Positions 38,301 through 50,408 of a stretch of DNA of 64,000 nt are shown here, piece by piece. Source of the DNA: Pictodentalium vernedei (Eukaryota > Mollusca > Scaphopoda > Dentaliida > Dentaliidae); NCBI GenBank assembly GCA_031216915.1, contig CM062289.1, forward strand, positions 448,284,910-448,348,909. The letters run 5' to 3'. Within the stretch, counting starts at the first letter, position 1, and each line of letters starts with the position of its first letter. The notes under the pieces are model-generated. The model was not told the DNA's origin, searched no databases, and saw only the letters and a list, made by a program, of their open reading frames with translations. The translations under genes were made by a program, and so were the position numbers.

Positions 38301-41300
38301 CACTGGCAAAAAAAATGACATTGGTACCAATGATCTTCAATTTTGCCATTTCATTTATAACTTACCAAGTTCAAGTTTGTCAAGTTGAGCTACAGTGTCA
38401 TTGACACTTTCATTAAAAATCTTCTTCAGATCCACCAAGTGGAATGCTTTCATATTTGGTAAGCAACATCTCTAGGGGGTCAGATTCAAGTTTGTTCAAA
38501 TCAGATCCCTAGGTATATATTTGGGCTCGCTATGGTAGCCCAAATTTTTACTTAGTGCGATATGAGGAAATTTCTTTAAAAATCTTTTTCTTCAGATCCA
38601 CCAGTCGGAATGCTTTCATATTTCGTATACAACATCTCTAGGGGGTCAGATTCCAGTTTGTTCAATTCAAGAGCCTGGGTTAATATTTGCGCTCCATATG
38701 GGAACCTGAAATTTAACTTGGTACAATATGAGGGAATTTCTTCAAAAATCTTCTTCAGATTCACCAGTCGGAATGCTCTCATATTTGGTATATAACATCT
38801 CTAGGGGTGGGGGGGGGGGGGGGGGGGTGGGGGGTCAGATTCAAGTTTGTTCAAATCGGATCCATAGGGTAATATTTGGGCTCGCTATGTAGCCCAGAAT
38901 TTAACTTAGTGCAGTATGAAGAATTTTTTTTACAGTTTCTCTTCTTCGGATCCAACTGTCAGTAAGCTTTCAAATTTGGTACACAACATCTTTGGGGAGG
39001 TCTGATTCAACTGTGTTCAAATCGAGAGCCTGGGTTAATATTTGGGCTCATATGGGTTGCCGGAATTGGCCATTTTGCTGAAGATTTAAAAAAAAATTTA
39101 TTCAGTACCCTCTAGAGGTGTGTAACTAAGATTAATCCACATAGGTTGTATCAAGGGGCTTCATAGGGGAGCTCTACATTTTACATTACAACTGAAGAAA
39201 AGGCATGATGCCCAGATTATTTTTGTCACTCCTGGGGACTCCAGGATTGACAGTGTAGCCTCTGGAGATGGATTGCTTAATGTAGATTAATTCTTTGACT
39301 CTGTTTATATTGTGATCTGTTCGGGATGAGCGCTTCAGGCCCAATGGGGCCTCTTGTTTTGTTTTAGGACTCATAATCTACAGAATTGCATGGATGGTTG
39401 TATAGTTCGGCCCTTGAGTGCAACAAAGCATTGCAAAGCCTTGATGTACACAAGGGACAAATTTATCAATTTTATTAACTTGGGTAAAACATCAGACATA
39501 AATCATTTAATTTTTATTTTTTTAAAGTTTGCATTGGTTAGAAAAAGAGAGCATGTGGTAACCAGAAGGAACGTGCAGGAGGGCCCGAGAAACAGATTTT
39601 TAAGGGTTTTTTTTAAACCCAAAGCCCTTGAGAGGTGTGTAGGCCCTGATCTCTGATAAGTAATGCATTTTTGTTTTGACTGAGCAGAAAAGTTCATAAC
39701 ATAAACAATTTTCTTTAAAGGATGGTGAAAGCATTTGCTGAAAATGATAAGGCTAGAATGGAATTTTATTTATTGCATGCTGTAAAGAATTTAACACCTA
39801 CCCAAAGAATGAAGTTACCAGACTCAGTACGAGATAAAGTGAAAGAAAAATATGACCAGCTGGAAGAAAAGAAAAAGATGTAAGTTGTTATAAGGTTGTG
39901 TATAAAAAATACTTTGTTTCTCAGTCTTGAAGTATTTACATATAACCATTCACTATTTTATTTGAAAGTTATGAGCAAATTAATTTGTCTGTTTTTGTGT
40001 CTATCCCATAATTATTTGCCTCCGTGGATAATCCTTTCATTTACAAAATTGTTGACGGTTTACGATAGGTATAATGTGTGAGCCAATTCTTATGATGTTT
40101 TTTTTCTTCAATTGGTTCATTTCAAGAGGGCACAAACTGTCTTAACTGCTAGCAGATGCTTTTCATTACGTTATGAAAAAATAATAGATGCCTCACCTGT
40201 AAGAAGTATTTGGTAAAGGTTCAACTCATTATCTAACTCAAATTTCTTAAACAACGGAACATTTTGATTTTGTGCCTCAAAAACATTGCTTATGAGCCCT
40301 CATTGGAACAAGCTCAGTAAGCTTGTTCCAATGAGAGATCATAAGCTGTGTTTTAGGGCAAAAAATGAAAAAGTTATCAAATTGAATGGTGATTTTTGTG
40401 AATAGTGCTGTCCAGTTTTTACATTATTTTGGAAAGAGAATTTTTACACACCTATTTGAAAAATGGTGGTGATATGTAATCACTCTGCCCATTTGTCCAT
40501 CTGTTAACATTTTTGGTTTCCAATCGATAACTCCAGTTTGGATTATTTGATCTCAACCAAAGCTGGTATGTGTATTACACAGCTAGTAATACAGGCCAAG
40601 ATCGAATATGGGTTCCGTCCAAACATATTTACATGAGTAATGGCCCCTTTTTCGACTTAGAATTTGACCATCTGTTAACACATATTTTTGTATTTTGCGG
40701 TAGTACAATTCAAAATGGCAAACGTGTATTTAACCATGCCTGAAGGTGCGCTTATTCAAATATATATTTAATACTTGAAAAATGCCTATTAATTTGTTTT
40801 CAGAGCAAAAATGACTCCGGAAGAGAGAGAAACATATTTGAGAAATAAGAAAAATGAAGAAAAGAGGAGAAAAAGACTTGAGATTTCAAAGGTAGGAATT
40901 AAATCTTACCATGATGCTAGGAAGTGCTCAGTGGTTAGAGCGTTGGACTTTTAACCAAAAGGTCAATTGTTTTATCTTGATCAGCAATAGGGTTGTCACG
41001 ATTAATCGATTGTTGATCAGTCATTCCGAAATCGATCAGTATTTTTCGTTGTCGCAGAATTGGTAAATTTTACCCCATTTTAAACGTTCAATAATTAAAA
41101 AAAAAATTGATGAAAAAACTATTTCTAAAGATAAAAGGTCAACAGTGTCGACGTTAAACCTCAAGAAGCCGTTAGAAGCATTTGTCTTATAGGTACATTC
41201 AAAGCTTTGAGGTTCTGAACTTCTGACCTGTCAGTGTAATAATCAAGACCGGTTGGCAGTTGCGAACTTGCAAAGTTCGCAACTGACGGCCGGTCTTGAT

Positions 41301-44300
41301 TATCACAATGACGGTGCAAAAGTTCAGAACATCAAAGCTTTGAATGTACCTAAAAGAGGATCGTCTTCGTTGTTTACTTGAGGTAGATCAACTGACTTGA
41401 AGTTCATTTTTAACGACTTCAAAGAGAGGGAGAGAGGGGTCATCTAGGTACGATTAATCAACTTTTATCGATTATTTGCAATGATTAATCGATTCCTAAA
41501 TGAAAAAAATTGTGACTGCCCTGATCAGCAATAACTGCATTGCAACCCTGGGCAAGACACTTAATCCCGATCACCAACATTGTGCCTCGGGTGCGCTGCG
41601 TACTACAGATGACTGCACTTCAATGATGCACTTTTCATTTTGTTCCGAGTTAGTAAGATGAAGAGCCTGACAGTTAATAGCCGATTTTCACAAAAGATGA
41701 AAATAGATAGTGCATACAATGTACTCAGGACAGTGTACAGTACATGGAGAGTGGATTGTTATTAAATCACTTGTGGGGTGGTGTCTCCACCCAGACAATA
41801 ATAGTTGATTCCTATCGTAATGCATGAAAAGGACAAGCAGGGTTTTAGCCAAGGGACGCCCGAGTTCCCTTGCCTGAAACTTTGCTTGTCGTTCTAATGC
41901 TTTTTCCTTTGTGTCTGAGCGGAGACACCACCCCACGAGTGATTTAGTAACAATCCTCTCTCCATGTACTGTACATAGTGGATCCCCACGCTTGTGAAAA
42001 ATATTCGAAAAATAATCATACAAAGACGGAAAATTTATGGAAAATGGTTTTTCTAAAAAGTTATGGATAAAATGATTGAACTGTATCCAAAGTTACCTAA
42101 TTCAATTTTTCTGCAGTGGCAGTCTTCTAGTTCGTAAAATAATCATTGTGAAAGTGGAAGAGGAGGAGACCAGATTTGGTAGTACAGTGGAATCCTGTTA
42201 ATTGAATAGACCTTTTGCCGGTAAAAATATTCAATTAACAGGAATCTCCTTTTTCTGTGTTCTAGTAATATATTGTTTATTTCATTCTTTCTTGTTTGAT
42301 AGAGCTCTGTCAACAAAATATAATAGATTTCTAATCAGCCATCCCAATCGGCAGATTATGGGCAATTGGATGACAACGGCAATGGCTCCTAGAACATCAG
42401 TTGCCAAGCCTTTTGTGATTAACCACATTTTATCATCTTCTGCAATTGTTAATGTAAAATGATGTCAATGATACCATTCAATAAAGTTGAGAAACAGCCA
42501 CAATGTGTATTCTTAATTTCTCTAGATGCCCCTTTATGGGATATACAAGTTAAATGACATGTAGAGCTTAAAACTGAGCGTACTTGCATCAGTCGCCCAT
42601 TCATACTGGAAAAAGTTAAGGTTGCACTCCATTGACTCAGGTTGCAGTAAAATCACCAGTCGCACGCACTTGGGCTGTATACGTGGCTCTGAGAGCCACG
42701 TATACCACCCAAGTGTGCGCATCTAGTCATTTTACTGCAACCTGAGTCAACAACGTTTAACACTGTGAAATATGTTTAGTTTAATGTAGTTCTTTCAAGC
42801 CTTGACTTGTCTAGTAGTGCATGGTATTACAATCGGAATCGGCATCTGAATCTGCCGATTGTGAGCTCAAATAACCGTCAACTGGTAAATAACTTATAAT
42901 CGGTCCGCAGCCATTTCTGGTAATCGGTTGAACACTAGTACTGAGGCTGCAAGGTGCAATTCAGATGGTATAAGAGGAATTTCACGTTTTTTCAGGAAAT
43001 TTTTCTTCTCAAGATGTAATGGAAATAAGAAGTATATAAAAGTATATAAAAAATAATAAGTTGAAGTACTGAATACCTGTTGTGTATACATTCCTCTGTT
43101 ATTGTATGTTACAGAGATTTGAAGATCAAGACCTAAATGCAAAGCCATTACCTGCACCGAAGCTTGTACCAACACCAGATGGATTGCCAAATGAAATGTT
43201 TGGAGATGTTGCCATGGTCACAGAATTTATAAGCACTTTCTCAGGACTTTTGATGCCAGATGAGGAGTATCCAATTTACACAGGTAAGCAAGACAGTGTT
43301 CCATTGAACTGTAATTCTCTTAAGTGCATTCATTTTTACAGCACCAAATCATTTACCTTACATTTTATAAAAAAAATTAAATCTGTTACCCATTTACCAA
43401 ATGTAACCTGCCATGTCCAGCCAGAAATATAGTTTGAAAAGTCACAAATCAAATTTTATATTTTCAATTTATGCTTCCCAAATATAGCTTTTGACCCATT
43501 AACTGGTAGTGTTCTGGAAGCTCATATTTCAGTTTTATTCTGAAGTTCCAGCACCACAATTTAAAGGCTTCATATTCTGTGAATGTGATTTATTTTAGCT
43601 TGGCAATTATATTATTTTATCTGTTAGGATTTGACTTGTTACAATTTATGGAAGAGTTCCTGTTGGCACTCTCCCATAAATTGTAATGAGGCAAGGATGC
43701 ACAGAGAAATTTTAAGAACCAAAAATAATTTAACCCTCTACCAGTTAATGAATCAAGCTCATCAAGGTCTTTCCAATGATGGGTCATAAGGTTTGTTTTT
43801 GTGGCCCAAAATGAAAATTTGGGGTTATTTAAGAACATTTTTTTGCATGTTTCTTGTGTTGTTTTTAGCTCATCTTGACAAAGTCAAGTTGAGCTAATCT
43901 CATCGCTCTCTGTCCGTCGTCCGTCAACACCATGTTTTGGTCTTCTCCTCCAAAGCCACTGGGCCAATTCAAGTGAAAGTTTGTGTGAGTGATGGTCCCA
44001 AAGGGGCATTTCATTCTTGTTCAACTCAACATGCCCAGCCCCATAGGGAGGGAGTGGAGGAAAATGCTCCAAAATATTTTAAAAATCTTCTAAGAACCAG
44101 TGTGTACAATGACTTGATATTTGCTATGGAGCTGAGGTGTAGAATCAAGTTTGTTCAAACGAAGTTCGTGAAGTAATATTTGGCTTTGTAATAGGAGGGG
44201 TAAATTTTTGGCCCCGCCCAAAATTTCTATTTTCGGAACCGATGATCCGGTATGAACCAAATTTGGTTTGTGGTATTATTGGGTCATAAGTACTTGACCC

Positions 44301-47300
44301 ATGCAAAAAAAAAATAATTCCTGCATCACCATGGGAACCCTGGGAGCTAAAAATAGAAATATTTTCAAACGCCCATATTTCCCAAACCACACGGAACAGA
44401 GAGCTGTTATTTGGTATGAAGTATCCTTAGGACCTGTAGAATTGAATGGTAACAAAAAATTGCCATCAGTTATGTCAGGGTGTTCTGTAATGGACATTGA
44501 AAAAATGCCAAGTCAGCATATTTGCAAAGATTTAAAAAAATCTTTTCTCCAGAACCAATCATCAGAATCTTTTGATATTTGGTATACAGCATTCATAGGA
44601 TGGGGGGGGGGGGGGGAGGGAGGGGGTCAGATAAAAGTTCGTTGAAATAAAGCTCATTGGTTCATATTTGGGCTCTCTACAGGAGCCCGAAGTTTTAACA
44701 TAGGGTAATATGGGGAATATTCTTTAAAAATCTTCTTCTTCAGAACCACCAGTCAGAATCTTTTAATGTTTGGTATACATCATTGTTATGAGGATCAGAT
44801 TCAAGATTGTTCAAACCAAGTCCCTAGGTTAATATTTGGGCTTCCTATGGAAGCCCAAATTTTATCTTTGTTCAATATGGAGGGTAATTTAAAAAAATCT
44901 TCTTCTTCAGATCCACCAGTCAGAATGCCTTGATATTTGGTATGCAACATCTCTAAGGGGGTCAGATTCAAGATTGTTCAAATCAGATCCCTAGGTATAT
45001 ATTTGGGCTCACTATGGTAGCCCAAATTTTTACTTAGTGAAATATGAGGAAATTTCTTTAAAAATCTTCTTCTTCAGATCCACCAGTCGGAATGCTTTCA
45101 TATTTTGGTATACAACATCTCTAGGGGTGTCAGATTTCAGGTTTTTCAATTCGAGTGCCTAGGTTAATATTTGGTCTCCATATGGGAACATGAAATTTAA
45201 CTCAGTACAATATGAGGGAATTTCTTCAAAAATCTTCTTCAGATCCACTTGTCAGAATGCTTTCACATTTGGTATACAACATCTCTAGAGGGGTCAGATT
45301 CAAGTTTGTTCAATTTGGATCCATAGGTTAATATTTGGGCTCGCAATGGTAGCCCAAATTTGAACTTAGTGCAATTCGAAGAAATTTCTTTACAATTTCT
45401 CTTCAGATCCAACAGTCAGAATGCTTTCATATTCGGTACACAACATCTCTGGGGAAGTCAGATTCAACTGTGTTCAAATCAAGAGCCTGGGTTATTATAT
45501 GGGCTATGGGAGCCGGAATTGGCCATTTTGCTGAAGAATTAAAAATTTTGTATTCAGTACCCTCTAGAGGTGTGTAACTAAGATTAATTCACATAGGTTG
45601 TATCAAGGGGCTTCATAGGGGAGCTCTACATTTTACTTTATGATCAACTGAAGAAAAGGCATGATATCCAGATTATTTTTGTCACTCCTGAGGGACTCAA
45701 GGATTGACAGTGTAGCCTATGGAGATGACAAATTGTTCTGGTCTCTTTTCTCTAAAGAACTGCTGAGCATATGTATCGGAGCATTTTTTGGGTGGAGAGG
45801 GAAGGGGTTAGTCACCCATGGCACCAAGCTCTAGTTTTCTCTGGAATGTTTCCATAAACAGAGTATCTGTTACAGATAAATTGAAGTATAGTTGATGTAT
45901 TATACGAACAGTTAGATGTTTTAATTGTCTATTATCTTTCATTGTGAACATTTAGATATTTTATTTAGATATTATATAGAGAGTAATCGCTTGACTGGAC
46001 TGGTTACGTGAAATAATTCATGAAAGGTGAGGGACGTTGTACAAACACGACTGCGCGAATGCGCGTGAGTGTTTTACAATATAGTCCCTCACGTTGAATG
46101 AATTATTTTACTTAGTCTAGTCAAGCAGGGCCTGAAATAATGGTCGGACATCAGACATGTCCGGTCAAATTTACGGTCGGAAAATGTTTTTTAAATCGCC
46201 AGCAATGCTGTCGCAAATGACGATGCCCTGTAATTTTACGACGGTGAAAAGTTTTTAGCTGCGACTAGCAGCTCTATAAGTGGCAATGTCGGTCTGTCTG
46301 TCGGTCGGTCTGCCTGTGACCAACGAGTTTCAAAACTCAATAACTTTTGAAATACTTGATGGAATGACTTTATATTTGGCATGTAAATGTATCTTATTGA
46401 TGTCTAGCCACTGTTCAATGCATGTGTTGTTCCAAATATTTTTCTTAGAGTTATGGCCCTTGATAAACTTAGAATTTTGTGAGATTGCACCACCTGTCGC
46501 AGCTACGGCGTCGATGTCGCGATTTTTAAGTGTAGATAAATAGACATTCGAAATTATACAAGCATTGTAAACCAGTAGGGGTGTACGTGTATCGTATTTA
46601 TTTGTGCATGAGTCGCCACCATAGACAGGAATTAATGTGAAGTTAGGTGACAATAAACATTATTTCCAGGGCCAGATCGAAGACACTGTGTGATTTGATC
46701 AGGTTATTGACATGATGATAACCGGGAAGACAGTTTGAAAATCATCTAATCTGCCCATAGACAACATGCACACAGGTCGAGGTCACAAGTTTGATAACCT
46801 CATAATGGAAAATGAAATAATCTCGAACCGATGTCAACATTTTATTTCGAGGATATCAAACGGAAATGCGAGGATTAAACAGTATGCATTTTATCCATGT
46901 TGACCACGCCAGGATGTTTTTTTTAATCTTTTAACTGAAAATAGCAAGTAATGAGTAAAAAATGAATCTATCTCCACTATTTAATAATTGATAAATAAAA
47001 TGAAACTGTAAACCAGACAAATTCTCACAGCAAAAAAAACTCTCCAATTGATATTCCCATGGGAAATGACCCTCACTGTCAAAAAACTATATGTAAATTA
47101 TGAACAAAACATTTTCGTACCAATTGTACTTAACTACTTATATATAAGTCGCACCACCATTCATCATACATTTATCTAATAACCATTGAAATTTTAAAGG
47201 AGTATCAACTGTTTCAAGTGTGTGACAATGCACTAGAGAACACCATTTACAACGTAAGTTTAAAACATATTCTTAACATCCGGAGGGGACCTCCCTCCTG

Positions 47301-50300
47301 ATAGCCTCACTGTCTTGGCACTATGCACCAAGGCAGACGCTGCACGCCGGTAAAGTTGTCCGACCAAATTAAAAAACCTTATTTCAGGCACTGTAGTCAA
47401 GCGATTACTCTGTTTATTACTTTTCATTATTAACGATAATTATATTATTTAACACTTTGCCTAACTTAACGACCAAAACCGGCCAGCGCTATTCTAAAAA
47501 AATCACCTATTAATTTTCATTATTTTTTCATTTTTTGTCTCAAAAACATAGGTTATGACCCTCTCATTGGAACGAGCTTGTTGAGCTCATTCAAATGAGG
47601 GGTCATAACCTATGTTTTTGAGACAAAAAATGGAAATAATAGTTATTCAAGAATTTTTTTTCGTAACTGTCGTCTGCTTTTCATGTTAGGTAAAGGGTTA
47701 AACCAAAAAGTCGATTTTATCCTGCCATGCCGTCTGCATTGTGTCCTTAGGGAAGACACTTAGTCTCTATTACCCATGTGGAAGCACGGTGATGCTGTGT
47801 GCTAAAACATTCAGTTTCCATATCAGTTGTGGTTCATTAATTTACTGTGACGCGAATCCCAATCTTCTCAGATCTACTTTTCCCGGGCTGAATCTTCCCG
47901 TCCTCCTTTTCATCCTTTGGGTGTCCCTTGTTTAGGGTATATTTAAGTCCAATAATGTTAGCGGCATTCAAAACCACACATCACTTCACCCAATAATGCG
48001 GGAGATTCGTAAATGCCACGCAATATTGCAGAAAAGAAACAGTGCAATTGTAGAAGCATAAATTTTTGGATTTTACACAATTTTACCAACGAAAAAATAC
48101 TCATTTTCCTGTTCATATTTTTCACATTTTGGAGCTCAGAATGTCTCCAGAGGTCATCTCAGAGCTTCTAAAAATCAAAACTTTTTTGGAGAAAAATTAT
48201 GGGTGCATAGTTTTGTAATAAAGTGCATGGGATGGCTCGTTCTTTGAGAGAGCCAGATGGGTCCTTGAATTCAATATCTTTTACAGTTGTGGGGCATATC
48301 GATCATCATTACAAGATATATCATGTTCGTTAAAAATTTAATAAATACCAAGGGCATGTTATGTGAACTTTCACACTATTTAACTGAGCCTTCCCATTGC
48401 CTACATGGGAGCACGGTGGCTCTGTGTACTAAGGTGTACTGTGCGTTGATGGTGCACTAGCCCTCAACCAATGGTAACCCTGCTTGTGTGGAGTTAGCAT
48501 GTTGGAGAGCTGACAGTTGCACAGTGGTTCTTTCCAGGTACTCAGGTTTCCTCCACCCATAAAACTCTCGTGGTCCTGCCTTAGGTCCAGTTATATAGCC
48601 CAATAAAAAAGTTGGTCACCCCCAATCTTTCGAGGTGGGCAGTTTACAAACAAGATGATGATATGCCCATTTTGTGCAGTCCAGATGATGAACATATTTT
48701 ATAAAATTATTTCTAAAAATTGGTCACCCCAAATCTTTTGAGGAAGGCAATAGGCAAACAAGATGACGATTTGCACTATTTGTGTTGACCAGATTATGAA
48801 CATTTTTTATAAAATTATTTCTGCTTTTTCATATATGGACATATTTTATATTGTTACAGATGCACTCATGAAGGCATTAACTTCAGGAAAGGCAGGGTTT
48901 ACATATCTTTATCGTGTTCTCACAGTTTTACTTCAAACACTTCTACAAGATCCAATTGCAGAGGTTTGTATTTTTCAGATATTACTGATAAAACATCATA
49001 AATTTTTGTCAAGTTATTTCTTATTAACCCTATACCTGACAAATTAACTGCAACGGCATACCTAAGTTAAAACATTTAGCAGTTGAAAAAAAATATGTTT
49101 AAAAAACTTTAAACAAAACCATATCATGTGATCACTAATTGGAACAAGCTCATTCCAGTGAAAGGTCACATGATATGGTTTTGATGGAATTGTTTTTTAA
49201 ATTTGAGGTAAAAAAAATAGAATTCAAAATAACGAATTTGAAATTGTGTGCATAGGGTGAAGGGTTAAGTTTTTTAGCAAGAAATTTTCTGTGAAATTCT
49301 TAAACTTTGAAAATTTAAGAGTGTATTATTTCAAAGGTTTGGTCTTATGAGCACTGCGGAATCTCATGCTGTTTTGAGTCATGGGGAATTATGAAAATCA
49401 GTCTTGGAAATATTACGTGCACGATTTTATCGCGCACCTACCGCGTGCCTGATGCTCATTCCGTGCACGCGGTTTTTCGCGCGCCTTGCTTCTGTCTCAC
49501 ACACAGACTGTGTGCTGTCGTGTCGCTCAAGCAATCTCTTGTAAAGCCGGCAGTTTAATAGTTGTTGCCCTTTTAAAAGGGTTAAATTGTTATTTTCGAA
49601 TCCCATAAAAATGATACTCTGCAACAACCTGCACCTGAAGAGTTTAACTTTAGTTCACAGACACCGTCACACGCCGATTTCACACTACACAGTCGCACGT
49701 CCGCAGTATACTGTATTACATTGAAATGACAACTCTATCGTTTGACTGACTGTTGCCGCTGTCACGTGGTTTGCTATCAAACGTACTTTGAAATTGAGAG
49801 TCAAGTTTGAGAGCCCAAATCAGTACGGTTAAATTTGTTATCAGTATGGCATCTAATATAAAGAGTTCACATGTTAAGTCTTCAACTTTTAGAAAATGGA
49901 ATACGGGTGGAATGATAGAAGGAAAAACAGAACTGATCGATGGCTGTGAATACGTTACTATTCTGTTGAACTTTTTCTTTTCAAAACCATTGCAGAATTC
50001 AACTTGATATTTCCGTTAATTTTATAATAAATGGGTTCCGTCTAAAACTTTTACAGTGTCTTTCTTACTATGCACTGTAGTGTTTGTTGAAATTCATGCC
50101 ACAAATTGTGCTATAAATTTTCACTCAGTTTATCATCTTTATGGCACGAATCTCAACAAAGCGACTATTTCCAGGATACTAGTCAGTAGTGCAATTCCCG
50201 ACTGGCTTCCGCCCCCCCCCCTCGTTGCACACACACACACGCACACATTTTATGACAGAGTTTGAACTTTGAAATTTATTCGTCTTCACAACATGGTTAG

Positions 50301-50374
50301 GTTGACCGTTGTGAGCGTTTCCCAAGGTTTGCCTAAAAAGTGTTAGCATTTTGTTCCCGTATTAACGCCGTCCG

Positions 50375-50408
<34 letters not shown>

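Larger units (their letters stand above)
34085..39720 (+). other. BAZ1B intron, 5.6 kb
   Basis: Most of it is tandem or interspersed repeat: a 39-bp minisatellite (34557-35936), a TTAGCTCA-type element lacking its left end (35937-39358), and inside that a 170-bp satellite (36571 to about 38310). From about 39360 to 39660 lies the right-hand part of a Harbinger-family repeat. I recognise nothing in 34085-34556 or 39661-39720. Confidence 0.75.
40892..43114 (+). other. BAZ1B intron, 2.2 kb
   Basis: Contains a SINE split by a hAT-like element (40917-41672 with 40988-41523 inside), a MITE with roughly 50-bp inverted ends (41733-41980), a ttaattg-type repeat (about 42180-42480) and a long hairpin (42636-42752). 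Nothing is recognised in 42753-43114. Confidence 0.65.
45975..47420. mobile_element. Inverted-repeat element (gagtaatcgcttgactgg), split by hAT
   Basis: Ends gagagtaatcgcttgactgg and complement agtcaagcgattactctg, with inner inverted gtgagggac / gtccctcac. A hAT-like insertion at 46126-47393 separates the right end. The sister copy at 62014-62115 is uninterrupted. Confidence 0.75.
43284..48859 (+). other. BAZ1B intron, 5.6 kb
   Basis: Contains a TTAA-flanked hairpin MITE (43503-43744), a TTAGCTCA-type element (43863 to about 45727), an inverted-repeat element (about 45975-47420) split by a hAT-like element (46126-47393), a piggyBac-like MITE (47453-47697), SINE fragments (47730-47830, 48381-48560) and a tandem duplication just before exon 9 (48611-48833). 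Nothing is recognised in 45728-45974 or 47941-48380. Confidence 0.7.

Noticed and set aside
36571-38310. CRISPR-like regular array
   Set aside because: The 170-bp units are contiguous with no short direct repeat and unique spacer pattern; this is an animal satellite.
42820-42935. Possible small hAT-like element with aatcgg motifs
   Set aside because: Candidate flanking 8-mers do not match.
46330-46653. 107-codon minus-strand frame, similar to one at 22235-22549
   Set aside because: Both are antisense to the two copies of the cagctc-type repeat.
49427-50007. Short frames in low-repeat sequence, possible exons
   Set aside because: None has paired splice sites in a consistent phase with BAZ1B, and exons 9 and 10 already join without a gap in the alignment.
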